Source: Cristatella mucedo
Lineage: Eukaryota > Bryozoa > Phylactolaemata > Cristatellidae
Reading direction: 5' to 3'
Assembly (NCBI GenBank): GCA_009760855.2
Contig: WPIO01000008.1
Coordinates: 7,682,501 to 7,746,500, forward strand
Length of the DNA stretch: 64,000 nucleotides
In this document: one piece after another, positions 34,838 to 46,457 of the stretch
Layout: every line of letters starts with the position of its first letter
How positions within the stretch are numbered: position 1 is the first letter of the stretch
Position numbers and translations under genes: made by a program
The notes under the pieces: model-generated
Seen by the model: the letters and a program-made list of their open reading frames with translations, nothing else
The model's database searches: none
What the model was told of the DNA's origin: nothing

Positions 34838-35574
34838 GTGGCCGAAATGAAGTTGGCTCGCTGCGCTTCTTCTGCTTGAGCTCACGACGGCGGATTCTGA
34901 GCGGCGACGGCTGGGCCACTGGTTGCCCCGCTTCGCACCGAGCCTCGCCACGCCTCCCCTACGAGCTTCTTTCGCGGAGCTGAGGCGAGAAAGCATGAAG
35001 AATCTGGTAGTATAGGCTGTACTCAAGTACATACAAGATAATTTCCATACGGAAGACTTAATTGGTGCAGGCAGACGTACAAAAATTAGTGCATCGAGCT
35101 GGCTTTCTAGTTTCTCGAGAAAAAACGCCGTGCCATTTTGGCAGACTAGTTGGCGCCGACCGTTGCCGACGCCAAATGTAGAACGACGTCGACTCGCGAA
35201 GTAAAAAATGTCGTGCAACAAGAACCGAAGTGAAGTTGGGTTAGCACCCAGTAGAAAAATTGGCACGGACCCGAGAAAGAAAAAACAACGTCCTGGCTCG
35301 CGGACGGCCGGCCTATTAGGGCCGCGGTGTGTAACCGGTGGCGCAGCACGAAGTTGGCAAGAAACGACATGCGGAAAGAGCACGGCTTGCCGGAAGTCGG
35401 CAAAGCGACGGAGGAGTGAGGAATGGGATCGCTGTGCACGTCTAGCACGGTCGGCAGGCGGACGAAGTTCCAATGAGTACGACGGCCGCGTCTCTGACGA
35501 ACGGAAGCCTCGCCCGCCAGTCGGCCGCTCGTTCGAGTGAGCGCTGGCTGACGACATCGCCGGGTATCAGCGCC

Positions 35575-35773
35575 CTACGTCATACGGAGGCAGGCGGTCG
35601 ACCCCGGAGAGGAAACGACTTCGATGAAGAACAGTGTCGCCGGGTTAACGAACGGCACGTTCGGCATGTCGGCCGCCGTGTCCATGGGGTTCAGAACGAC
35701 CTGCTTGGTAGTGCCGTCCACGCCGGCCACCGCCCTCGCTTCGTCCACCGCGGCGTCGTTGCGCAGGTACAGC
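35575..35773 (-). CDS. secreted protein exon 5 (stop)
   Basis: Acceptor cgctctgtcgtgcag; phase 2 entry restores an arginine codon. Encodes the third unit LYLRNDAAVDEARAV, then KQVVLNPMD and FVNPATLFFIEVV, ending CLRMT-stop. Confidence 0.72.
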
Positions 35774-37189
35774 CTGCACGACAGAGCGGCACCGGATGGT
35801 GAGAGCGGCAGCTCGCTCTGTGCAGCCTCGAGGCCAGCCGCAGAGCCCCCGAACTGTCCTCCCTGCTAATGCCGCCTCTTCAACTGCCTGCTCGCCCATC
35901 TCTCCGGGCAGACGCCCCGCCTGCTTACCGGAAATAGGGGCCGGCTTGCAAGCTGATCGCGGAGCCTCCGAACGATTGGTTGGTGATGGGCCAGCCGCCG
36001 AGCATGAGCAGCGTGTTGCTGGGCTGCTTGTTCGACGAGTAGTTGCCGTAGGTGTAAGCCTGCAGCGAGGAAACGCGACTTGGTCGGTCGCACAGCGAGC
36101 TGCGCTCGCTGTAGCAGGGGGGCCGAATGCTTTTGACGTCCGGTAAGGAGGCACCGCCTGTCGACTCGCCTTCCGCCAGCCAGCCAGTCAGCTGTGCCAC
36201 AGCCACGGCCGCCGTACCTTCATCACTCCCGTCGAGCCATTGAAGCCGAGCAACAGATGTCGCTTGTCGGCCGTGTTGTTGCTGAGCTTAACTGTGAGAG
36301 CCATCGGGCCGCTGGCCGAGCCAAAGTAGTTGACAACGAAGCGACCTGACAAGGCGACAGCTCTGAGCTGTAGGAGCTGTCGGCCGAAGCAGTGCTTGGA
36401 GCCGACGCGCCAAGCGCTGCTGCGTTGCAGGCAACTGCCCGCCCCGTTGCAGGCAACCGCAAACGAACCGGTGGCTAGGGTGACTTCGGCAGCGGATTAA
36501 CGAGAGCCGGACGGAGCAGCAGTCAGTAATACAGTTTTTGCGAGTGAAAGAGAGCGGAGCGCGAGAGAGCACTCACTCTCCGGGTCGTTGTGGTTGTACG
36601 TCGCCAGCAGAGCGCTCTGGTCGCTATATGGCCTGCTGACGCCCAAGTAGCCGTTGGTCTCCAAAGACTTTATGACGACGACATCGCAAGTAAGGGGCTG
36701 CAACGAAAAGCCAGATCCGTCTATCAGGCCTGCTGAGCGCCCTGGCGGAGGCGTGTGGCATTCTCAGCCGCCGCCGCCGCCTGTTGCTCGACGAGTATAG
36801 CGATAAGCACCACTTTTCTGCACATTCTTCGTCGGCTCGTTTCTGGCTCTTCTCCACTCGTCCACTCTTCCTCCTCATCTTCTTCCTCTTCTGCTCCCTT
36901 TTTCGCCTCCTGCCCCTCATCCGTCTCGTCACGACCGCATCTCTCTAGTACTTCCGTTCTCTCCAGGTGCACTCCTTCCGTTAACCGTCCGCTGGCGAAG
37001 CACCGGCCGTTGGGTGCATGCACGTGGAGGCTGGCAGCGAGCGCCAAGTGTCCTACAGCAGCTAGTGCAGCCACTCACCAGCTTGATCAGCCTCAGCGGG
37101 GCGGCGTTCAGCGCTTCGAGCCAGAGCAGGAGGGCGACGCTGGCCAGCGCCCTCGCCGCGGTCGCGTAGCTCGCACTCAAGTAGTTCAT
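35575..37189 (-). CDS. secreted 229-aa protein, possible beta-trefoil (5 exons)
   Basis: Exons in order: 37189-37079, 36697-36577, 36345-36218, 36059-35929, 35773-35575. Every junction is GT-AG, phases agree (0, 1, 0, 2), and the frame ends at TAG, giving 229 aa. Residues 1-30 form a signal peptide (hydrophobic ASVALLLWLEALNAA). The mature part has four N-glycosylation sequons (NNT, NGS, NYS, NQS) and only two cysteines, near residues 41 and 225. Three similar strand-like motifs, NGYLGV (52), HLLLGF (107) and LYLRND (165), recur about every 56 residues, each followed by a loop and a second strand. That spacing suits a beta-trefoil (the fold of FGF, IL-1 and ricin-type lectins), but I recognise no family. 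Codon third positions are GC-rich as in SCFD2. Confidence 0.7.
35929..36059 (-). CDS. secreted protein exon 4
   Basis: Acceptor tttcctcgctgcag, donor GTAAGC, phase 0 in, phase 2 out. Encodes AYTYGNYSSN and NTLLMLGGWPITNQSF with two sequons. Confidence 0.72.
36218..36345 (-). CDS. secreted protein exon 3
   Basis: Acceptor tcgccttgtcag, donor GTACGG, phase 1 in, phase 0 out. The split serine codon gives NDPESRFVVNYF, a typical trefoil-like turn-strand. Ends in the second unit HLLLGFNGSTGVMK. Confidence 0.72.
36577..36697 (-). CDS. secreted protein exon 2
   Basis: Acceptor tttcgttgcag, donor GTGAGT, phase 0 in, phase 1 out. Encodes PLTCDVVVIKSLETNGYLGV and ALLATYNHNDPE, the first of three repeat-like units. 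Confidence 0.72.
37079..37189 (-). CDS. secreted protein exon 1 (signal peptide)
   Basis: Thirty-seven codons from ATG (context cagaATGaac) to donor GTGAGT. Encodes a short polar N-terminus, a hydrophobic core VALLLWL and a likely cleavage region ALNAA. An acceptor-like ttctacag sits 15 bp upstream of the ATG, so a 5' UTR intron is possible. Confidence 0.72.
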
Positions 37190-37436
37190 TCTGCTGTCGA
37201 GTCTGTAGAAGAGTGAGACAACCATTGTAGCAGCAGCTGCTGCAGCGATGCAGTCCAGCTGCAGCGTCCTCAGGCCGTGGTCCGGCGGTGGTGGCGTACC
37301 TACCTCTGTCGTCGGAACCTGTCCGCTCGGCTGCAGCTCACGTTCAGTCCTGTACGGGGGCGCTGCTGCTCGCTCTTTGCTCGAATTCGAAAAAGTGGCG
37401 CATTTATGGGCGGGCTGCGGGACAAACCAAGACAAG

Positions 37437-37460
37437 CTATTTTTAGGCTCCGCCCCTTCC
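37437..37460 (-). promoter_or_regulatory. possible core promoter of the secreted-protein gene
   Basis: A CTATTTTTAG decamer (palindromic MEF2-type consensus, also TATA-like when read on the minus strand) sits beside a GGGGCGGAG GC-box, about 250 bp upstream of the start codon. Motif presence only. Confidence 0.2.
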
Positions 37461-37802
37461 CTTACCCGGGACTGCTCGGTGGATGACGGCCCTTGGGGAC
37501 GGCCTAGCGGGATTCCCCACTGAGTCAATCGCTATGGCTGCTTGGGCAAGGTGGTGGAAAGGTGTATGGGGTAATGCCGGATTCGAAGCAGTCTCAGATC
37601 CGTGGGCGCTCGGTCTGGTCGGGCGGGTTCGTTGGGCCTCCAATTTGCCGGGTAATCGGCATGTCCGCCAGCTGCCCGGTGGGGGGGAGGAACCGAGGAC
37701 CCCTCAGCACTGTATTCTCTGAGTAATCGATACCTCTATGGGCTGTGAGCCCCGCTGCCATTACTGCCGCACGTCTCGTCTAGAATACACCACCCAGCGC
37801 TA

Positions 37803-37836
37803 CGCCGAGTGTCGCTCAGGTTCGCGACACTCGGCG
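37803..37836. repeat. 13-bp perfect inverted repeat, 8-nt loop
   Basis: CGCCGAGTGTCGC and GCGACACTCGGCG flank tcaggttc. Confidence 0.95.
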
Positions 37837-40800
37837 GCAGAGCAGGCCATTGAGCGGCAAGGAAGGCGCGGCCTAGTGCCACCGCCCTACCCGCTAAGCA
37901 TTTCCGGTCTCGCGACATCTCGCATAGGTCAAAGGAAACCGGCGAGGCGGTTGTAGTAGAATTGCGAAATGAAAAAAGATTAAAAGAACTTGACTCAAAC
38001 ATTTTTCAAATGCGAGCGGGCAGCGCCATTAAACGTCGGGAGTTCGACGTTCGCCGTCTCAACTACCCTGGATAAGTAAGAGTTAGGCTATCCCCACGTT
38101 GGCTGCTGGGCAACCATGACGCTGCTGCGGCCATGTTGCCAGTGGCTGGCGGCGCCACGAATTCGAAAGGGTCTAGCAGGTTTAGTAGCTAGGCACCTGC
38201 AAATAAAAAAAATTGAAAGATTTAGGCTGGACAATTAATTAATTACCATTTGATAAATCTGTATTCTTTGTGATGCAGTGTTAGCTTTTAATGCAGCTTC
38301 TGATTATCAGGTTGGGGGGTAAACCGGGGACGGAAATATCAGAGATAGCGGCGCCGGATGACCCAGCGGTCAGAACGTTGGCCCAATAAATTTTTAATGA
38401 GTAAGATGGACATGGCAGACGCCCATGCAAGATCGTAACGAATGCCGATTCTTGCATAAGGATAGTGTTCTCATCCTAAACCTAGCTACGTCGGTCGATC
38501 TTCGGTGCTCAGCTATCGCGCCCGCACTAAGCTCTCGCGAATTCAGAGCACCAACCGCCGGCGACTGCCGTCAGGCGCTGGGCTATGGCCTTAGTGTGGC
38601 GCAGCGATTGGCTAGTCCCCTTTGCCACGATCCCCTTGGCCTATCTAAGATGCCTGACTAGGTTTTCGGGGGGGGTCGAGGAAGCTGCGATGCTGTTCGG
38701 CGAGGGGGTCCTCGTGAGCCGGCGCCTCGTCGGCGAGCCAGCAGCGCCACCTGGCTCGCCCCGTAGCATCCGGCGGCGGCCCCAATCGAGCCGGCGTAGC
38801 CGTTTCCACGGCAGCCTAGCGGGAGATGTCGCACGAGCCCGCCTGCCGCCAAGATTCGATGCAGCCAGCCGCGTTAGTTCGGCTGCAGCGAGCTATCAGT
38901 ATGCTAACCGAAGCCCTGCCGGTCGCGAACGGCGACCTGGAAGCGCAGAGCGGCTCCTCATCGCGGTTCAGCTCCGATGAGCACCGTCGCGCAGACGATT
39001 GGAAACGGTAGGAGGAATCTCGCTTCACCTGCGTATCACAAATAATCCTACCGCACGCCCGCGTGAGAATATCTGGCCCTGCTCAGCTTAATCGTTTTAT
39101 CGTTACCGTTTTATCTGTCTGGTGAGACACTTCGTGGGCACTCCAATGACAAGAGGGCGTCTGCTCCGTTCAGAGGCCCGGCGCGAACCAACTCCAATAT
39201 CTAAATTAAATGAGTGCAAATATCTAAAATACCCAAGACGATTTGAAATCTAGAGACAATTTTCCACTCAGCTCCGTAATGCTGATTTCGAAGGAACGCT
39301 GGCGAATAGGACGGGCGAACGCTGGCGCATCCGGAGTTGCTGAACCAAGCGAACCAAACGTACTGTTAGCTTAGCCTCGGAGAGGAATCTCGCGACTTCC
39401 TCGCACGCACGCGGTGGTTTCGTAAGAGTTTCTCAGTACAGTGAGAGAGCAACGCGAATTTTGTGGTCAGAAGAGCAAATCCGTAAATCCCTTCGAGTCG
39501 AAGTGCAGCGTAGGCGGCCGGTGAACTCGCCAACCGCCTCCTTGAACTTCAATGGTGCGTCGCTATTCATCGCGATAACTAGCTCGTGGGCGACTGCGGC
39601 TCTCCAATTCTCGTTTCGGGGCGCCGGTACATCGCACGGTAGCTCAGCTCACGCCGCGCCCGAGAACAGGTCGCCCCTACGTCCAGGAGCAGCCACTCGA
39701 CGAGAAACTCATTCGCAAAGCGGGCACAAAGGCCGCCGAGTTTAAAGACTTTTCGCTCTGCTGCTTCTCTCATTCTTTGAAGGCACTGTGCTCACTCGTT
39801 TGGGCTCTTCAATGTTCGCGATGCTCCGAAGATTACCGCTTAAGCAGATGCGTCTGCTTTCCTGTAGGGCACATGTTCCGATCTGCTGTAGGAATTCACC
39901 GATGTGTGCGGAGCTAATGGACTAAGCGGTTGCTGGCCGTGGACCGTAGCTTAGCTGCAGCCCGGGGTACCTTAAGAAGTGACCGGCCGCTCAGCCCCGA
40001 CCTTAGACGTAGCCAGGACTTCGCCAAGGAGTGGGGGCCAGGCCTTGACTTTTCCATGGGCTGCCAATCGAAAAAAAGGCGCAGGCTTGTCCAGGGGGCC
40101 ATAGGTCTGCATCCCCTTCGCAGCACCCTTCGTACAGACCCTTGCCACTCCGCCACCGTTCTCCCCAAGTCTCGCCAGGACGTTGCCGCCGCTTCTTTTC
40201 TGCTTTAAAAGCTGTGCCGGCGGAGGCTGCACACCCTAGAGGGCGCTTCGAACCCTAGGGGGACGTATCTCCTAAGCGGGTCGTCCGTATGGTTGGTATA
40301 CGAAGGCGCTGAACTTTTTATAAACGGGAAATGCAGCACTAGACAGGAAAGTCGAGTCCTAATCGTCCGTCTGAATGTCGACTGGCGGCTTTAGCGCGGT
40401 CTTACGTTTCGCTCTACAACCGTCCGGTTGGTCGACTACCGCACGAGTCGCAACCTTGACGGAGACAGGGGGGCCAATAGCGAACGCACAACCTGGATAG
40501 GATTTGCTCGCTCACGATTGGTGACGGAAGTATTTTGATTGATTGTTTTGCCTTCATAAGCTCGGCAGATCGTGTTTTATTTTAGTGCGGCTAGGCAGTC
40601 GATCTTCAAACGAGCCAGCCTGCAGGGAAACGCCGCCTCCCGGGTGTCTAGCTAGCTTTCAGGTTCGGAATGCTGCCTCGGTAGGACACCCTTTATCCTC
40701 CCACCGAGTAACTCCCCGAGCAGAGCGAGCCGTAGGCTTCTTAGTTACAGAGTAGGAGAGCCTACTTCTTAACCGTAGTCTACTTTCACTTACAGACTGC

Positions 40801-41097
40801 TGGTTACAGAACGAGACACTCTGCTCACGAGGCACCTAGGCTGCGAATCTTTATCTCGCCCTCGTGACGCAACGTCTTATCGCTAGCCGCCGCCCACTCG
40901 GGTTGCCCTGCCCGAGGCCATCTCTCGAACCCGAGCGCTCCTCCGATTCCAAGTAGTTCTCGGCGACGCAGTATTCCGCCGGGGCTACCGAGCGAACGCA
41001 AAAAGGTTGTCTTGCCGGGCGGCAGCAGATGCGTCATGGCCTTGAGGCTCGGCAGCCGAAACGCCCCCCCCCCCCCCGCGGGCATCGGTTTCGCTGC

Positions 41098-41250
41098 CGA
41101 CCGCCACCCGGGTTGCCCGCGGCCATCTCTCGAGTAGGCATTCCCCCTAGGGATGACCACCGTCGGCGGCGCCTCCACGCCGACCGCCACCCGGGTTGCC
41201 CGCGGCCATCTCTCGAGTAGGCATTCCCCCTGGGGATGACCGCCGTCGGC
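41098..41250. repeat. 83-bp direct tandem duplication
   Basis: The unit starting cgaccgccacccgggttgcc at 41098 repeats at 41181 with only a few differences. A diverged relative (cactcgggttgccctgcc...ggccatctctcga) is at about 40897. Confidence 0.85.
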
Positions 41251-42751
41251 CTGTCCTGGAGTCGGACGGTCATTCGAGCTCTTGGCCGTATGGAGAGCCG
41301 TTGGCGTACTTCATGGCCGCTCCTGAAAGCCTGTAACCACCCGCTGCTGTCGAATAGACTTTCTATTTTACGGATACTGACTTGATAGTCGCTGTTGCGT
41401 TCCTGCTACTGACGGCATACCAGCGTGCATTGGTGCAGCACCTACGAGTAGCTAGCCAGTATTCGTCGACCTTCGGGCTGCGACTAGCGCTGTTACGAGC
41501 GCTGCATTTGAGACCTTGCCGCACGCCGCGTTAGTATCTCGGTGACGGCATTTCAACGGATGTCAACTGACCGATACGGGGCCGATGCGGCGACGGTCCG
41601 AAAAGATGCTTCGGCACGAGCCGAAGCGGGGAGACCAGCCGAGAGCTCACCGCGGGACTCGGCTTCAGTCTACGAGCAAGTCAGTCTTCGCAGCCACCTG
41701 CCAAACCAGCGGGGAGAGCGCGGACTAAGGACTCCCAGAGCAGCGAGCGACTGCCCTTCTCGACATCCATCTTCCTAAGCAGCCCCTGCTGTCGAGTCGT
41801 TTAGGCCTCGGACAATGCTCGCAGCTGACGACTCAGCAGGCGAGCGGCTAGTCATTCGTGGGCGGCCATCCGTCTATCAAACTACGCGGTCGAGCGGTTT
41901 CGGAACGGACAATGGGTGTGCGGTGGGAAACGTGGCGTTCAAAGAATTCATAGGCCGCCTGAGGAGTACATGGGCGAGAGGGCGGTATTCCTCTAATTAA
42001 GCCTGGTTTAGACGGCGAGTCTTGCTTCCTACGTACTCGAGCCTTACTCTGGTCTTCCTTTTTGTTGGAGGTTTAGTAGGGCAGTCATGCTCCAAGTCTA
42101 GCCTCCTTCTCGCTCCGCCCACCGAGCATGGGGAAAATTACTTTTGCAATGAGGGAGGAAATGGCCCTCCGAGATGTATGTCCAGGTGAATTAGAGTTGG
42201 CTGCCGCCATTTACATATATTTTTTAAACCAGGGCAGAAGAAGCCGCCTCAAAATCTGATTTATAAACTCCGAGCTTAGAGTGTCCCACAAACGCAGGAA
42301 CCCTTTCGGAAGGTGTTGACGATTTCGCTGGTCAAGCCGTCCGCCAATTCGTTCAAAGTAATGCAGTAGACATGGCCTGAGCGGCGCTTACGATTGGTCA
42401 CTTGCTAAGTCGTGCCTGAATCTTGGCCGAAGAAGTAGAGCCGGGTTCGGCTGCTGAGTCTTCGTCGAGTCTTTCCTAAGTCTTGGACCTGCATTGGTGA
42501 CGTATACACCGAAGATTTGAGTAGGGAAGAAGCAGGTAGTAAGCAAGACTCAACGTCTAAACCGGGCATTTAAGCCGACCGTCTAGAGTGACTGAACTTG
42601 GCCGGCTCATTTTGTTAGCTGAGTGCTTGTTGTGCCGGTTACTCGTCTCTCGGTCTCACTAACGAGCCCGACGGCCTAGAGTCACGCGATCTAGAGGCAG
42701 TCCCACGACCTCTTGACCTCTGGAGAGTTTTGAATAGAGAGCTCAAAGAAA

Positions 42752-43300
42752 AACGATAATAATAATGATAATAATACACTTGATAAAGCGCCCCCGGAGA
42801 GCTCAATCTCTTTCTAGGCGCTTTACATTTGCGGCAAAGGGAAATGCAATTGAATGGTAAGTAATATCATGCTTGATAAACAAACAACATGAATAACACG
42901 GTTAGGGGTGACCTGCACACGGTCAGCATGCAAATGTGGTTAGTGGCAGCATGCACAATGTCAGCACGCATAAGCACATACAAGACGAATCGCAGGGACC
43001 CGCTAAATGCTGTCATACATAGGTTCGTTTTTCATTTCTTTTTAAATGTAGTCAAGTCAGGGGATGTCGTGACGCAAGTCTGGAGTGAGTTCCAGGCTGT
43101 GGGAGCATACGAACTAAATGCACGGTCTCCAGCGGATTTGAGGTTTGTACGAGGTATAGGTAATCTGTTGGATTCCGAAAAGCGGGTGGTACGATGCTTG
43201 GCCTGGTGAGGGAGTAGATCAGATAAGTAGGCTGGAGCCAAAGAATGAAGTGACCTAAAAGTGAGCGACAAAACCTTGAAGTCGGATACAAAAGTGGCTA
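42752..43300 (-). mobile_element. LINE 3' end fragment, minus strand
   Basis: Contains minus-strand SLHSLAPAYLSDLLPHQAKHRT, split across two frames, plus the 3' UTR and an (AAT)n tail. Truncated at the HWLP region. Confidence 0.85.
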
Positions 43301-43954
43301 GCAGAAGGCACAGCAGTGCAGAGCAGTTCGGGTCGACAAGCAGCAGCGTCGGCGGCAGCAGCAGCCGTTATTTAAAGCCTCAGCTAGTGGAATAACGTTA
43401 GCCGCAGTACCAGTAAGCTTTATGCCTTTAATCGTGCCGTTTTCATTGCAGCTCTTTTAGCACACTGGAGCTGGATAAACTACTTCCTGGTCCAGTGCAT
43501 GCGATCGTGTGCACGGCGACCTGTGTGTGTGAAAGGTCGAGCAGGTGGGCGAGCGTGAGCTAGGCAGCAGGGAAGTAGCACATCAGAGGATGCCCTTGCT
43601 CTGCTCACTCAACAGAGAGGTGGTCGCTGCCAACAAGGGGGGGGGGGCACGTCGGGAGGTTCCGTGATGGCAGCGTTACCACCTATCATTATGCCACGAG
43701 ATGGTCGCCCACTGGCTTGCAAGCAAGCACGAGCACTAGTGCACATAGATTGCTCAGGATTGTGGCATTGAGTGTTCAGGATTGTGGCATTGAGGGGCTA
43801 CACCTTTACCGTGAAGGACCACGGCGACATATCCTAAACCAGACACATACTGCCCTACTTTGGAGATGCTTAGATTTACTGCTAACCACCACCCCCATAG
43901 CGAATATGTCTTCGTCTCGGGTTCTGACCCTACATCATCACAGCTATCTTAAAG

Positions 43955-44118
43955 CAGGACCTAAGTCCATGACCAGATGCTATCACTTACCAAACTCTAA
44001 CGGTGGGTCGAGTCGTACAGCGGCAAGTCCTGTATTGCATACTACCAACCGGTTGACAGTCTGGCTTTCGGCTAGTGAGGCTCTTCTACTGCCATAAAAT
44101 GAAGCCGTTGAATTAGAA
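43955..44118 (+). repeat. tRNA-derived SINE, family A, degenerate
   Basis: B box gggtcgagtcgtacagcgg and 3' end tgaagccgttgaattag; body heavily mutated. Confidence 0.45.
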
Positions 44119-44436
44119 AACATTGATCTTCTTCTTTTATGCTCGTGACCCAAAAAGACCAGGATCACAGATGCCCCTGCTGTGAGATTTCGCTGAAATC
44201 CTAAAACAGGAAGGGCATATCAGAAGAGATTTTGGATTGGGTAAAACTGTCACCAATTTTTACAAGAGCATTTGAAATGCCTGCCGTAAGTCTCACTCAC
44301 AGCCACCCACACCTGTTAGAGGCTGTGCAATTTTTCTGCAGGTTCACGGGTTGACCAGCCATTGTGAAAGCACGTTTATGTGAGCTAAGTGAGTCTGCAT
44401 ATGTAGGTCCTCTCTATCTGTCCATCTATCTGTCTC

Positions 44437-44530
44437 TATATCACTCTCGTTCTCGTTCCCCCCTCTCTCTCTCTCCCTCTCTCTCTCTCTCTCCCTCTCG
44501 TTTTCTCTCCCTCTCTCTCTCTCGCTCACT
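44437..44530. repeat. CT-rich imperfect microsatellite
   Basis: Interrupted (CT)n with CG interruptions. Confidence 0.9.
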
Positions 44531-45189
44531 GTCAATCTCACTCACTCTTACACAGATACTCTCTATCTTTTCCCCTTTCTATCACTCTGAGTTTCCACCA
44601 GGCCATAACATTATGTTACACTGGAGAGTTTACTATAACTTCACTTAAAGTCTAAGCAGCTTTTGTTGGATACTTGGTTGCTGGACAACATTTTCTTGAG
44701 AAGGAAAGGTAGGGAGCACAGCTAAATAAGGAAGTAGGTAGCAATGAAGTAAACAGACTGCTGTAGGGAAGTGCCAGAATCGCCAGCAGAAGAATGATTT
44801 GTGTACACGATGTAGTGCTGAGTACTGCAAATTGCAATGAACATGTATATAAAAAAAATTGTGCTATATGTGTGAACCTGGCGTCAGCATCATGCCTAAG
44901 AGAAAAACCTTTGGGTTTCTAACTATATTTTTACCCCAGAAGCAAATTAATCGTGGATCATTGGGTATTTTCTGTTTATTTCAGGCATACGCGATTAGGA
45001 AAACGCACTTAGATACCCAAAAGCAACAAATAAATTTAAACCTGTTGCCTTGTACTAGGCCAATACTACTCAATGAAGCCAGCGAGGTATGGACGAGCCA
45101 CGCTGCAGCATTTCGTGGGTCGGAATAATATAATAATAATAATATAACTCATTTGTATAGCGCCCTAGGAGAACTTAATCTCTATCCAG

Positions 45190-45300
45190 GTACTTCACGT
45201 ATGCCACGGGGCTTGAGCCCACGACCTTGGTCGTCAAATAATTTCATTCGCCTTCACCTTGTTAGGGGTTAGCACTTCAACCGCTGGGCCAAACCAGCGC
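45190..45300 (-). repeat. tRNA-headed repeat, family B
   Basis: Minus strand reads cgctggtttggcccagcggt, then ccaaggtcgtgggctcaagc. Same order as the copy at 24.8 kb. A fragment of LINE tail (45125-45190, minus) adjoins it. Confidence 0.5.
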
Positions 45301-45631
45301 CGACTGATTTAAAAATAGCTGTGATTCGACTGGGAGCCTTGTTTCTCTAGAAGCGATGCCCGCTGTGGGACATCTTTTTAATCAATAATCAATATCTGCA
45401 GCACATTAGCAGCAAGATTTAAGTTTCGTTTTCTTTTTTGAAAAACAGCCAAACACCTCGTTAGATGGGGGTGCTAGTTTGCTGGATGTTTGGGGGTCTC
45501 CTGTCACCAGTGCTCTCGCGTGTGCTCTATAGTAGCGCTGCTATCGCCTCCTACTTGGTTTGGGGCTGATATTTACAGTACTTGAATGCACAATGTCGCC
45601 AAGCCAGACCGCTCAATCGTTATGTTAGTTA

Positions 45632-45819
45632 CAGTGGTCCTCTACCTTCCTAATGCTGCGACCTTTTATTACAGTTCCCCGTGTTGTGGTGACCCCCAAA
45701 CATAAAATTATTGTGTGCAAAATTTGGAAATGCGTGTTTCCCAATGGTCTTAGGGAACCCCTGTGAAAGGATCGTTCGACCCCCCAAAGGGGTCGCGACC
45801 AAAAGGTTGAGAACCGCTG
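45632..45819. mobile_element. SPIN-like hAT miniature element, non-autonomous
   Basis: 188 bp with hAT-type terminal inverted repeats: it starts CAGTGGTCCTCTACCTT and ends AAGGTTGAGAACCGCTG (14 of 17 positions pair). The interior carries gttgtggtgacccccaaaca, taaaattatt, atggtcttaggg, cccctgtgaaaggatcgttc and aaaggggtcgcgacc. These match, in order, the remembered consensus of the SPIN (Space Invader) hAT family, with the middle deleted. No coding capacity. The flanking 8-mers, gttagtta and ggttacta, are not a clean target-site duplication. No internal promoter seen. Confidence 0.82.
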
Positions 45820-46395
45820 GGTTACTATCATTTACATATGTAAGGTGCCTAGACTGAGATTAAGTTCACCGATGGCGCTATATGGATACATTATTATAGC
45901 CACATAGGCTGCTAGCGGGAGTGAATTCAGGCACACCGAGCCGACCGTCCATGCCCACTGGTGAAACAATCCGTATCCTTTGCATAGAGAAGCATATTCT
46001 ATAGCTACGGAGTGGGTACAGGCTCCCAAAGCCGGCCGTGGCGTACATCAGCTCTTGTGCCGTTCAAAGCCTAAAGGATACACTCAGCTCAGCTGTAAAG
46101 GCAACAATTCTCTTTCTAATATATGGCTTTGGCATTTATGCTACCTCGGCCGTGGATTATCACATAACCGGCTCGTAGCCATCGTAATTTAGGAGCAGCG
46201 AATAATGACAGTCAGTCATGATCTGGCCGATTTAGCATGCTACCGTTTCAGTCAACACTTGTATGACTGCCTATTTTAATTAGTTACTGCTTTTAGTATT
46301 TCGCTTTCACGCGGACTTTCACTCGTTCGATTTCTTAGTGAGTGCAGTAACGCTGAAATCCCTCGTGCTGCTGAGTCTTAGCCTTAGGTTTGCCT

Positions 46396-46457
46396 AACTG
46401 CAAGCGGCGGAGATAGCCGTTAAAAGGCTCTTCTGCCGCTATACAAATGAGGCTGTG
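46396..46457 (+). repeat. SINE family A, 3' body only
   Basis: Only the shared 3' body (actgcaagcggcggagatag ... tacaaatgaggctg) remains. Confidence 0.6.

Larger units (their letters stand above)
32493..35570. other. region between the THAP and secreted-protein genes
   Basis: Contains the CT microsatellite, a LINE tail at 34.4 kb, a 10-C run at 34.1 kb and the 28-bp palindrome. A 272-codon minus-strand frame (34739-35557) has no homology I recognise and lies in GC-rich DNA; not called. Confidence 0.5.
37520..42750. other. GC-rich block without recognisable genes
   Basis: About 5.2 kb with the hairpin at 37.8 kb, a C-run near 41.07 kb and the 83-bp tandem. Nearly free of the LINE and SINE families found elsewhere. 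Short open frames only. Confidence 0.5.

Noticed and set aside
34739-35557. 272-codon minus-strand open frame
   Set aside because: Long but in GC-rich DNA with few stops. Overlaps an equally open plus-strand frame (35208-35540), shows Arg/Ser-rich composition without motifs or splice context.
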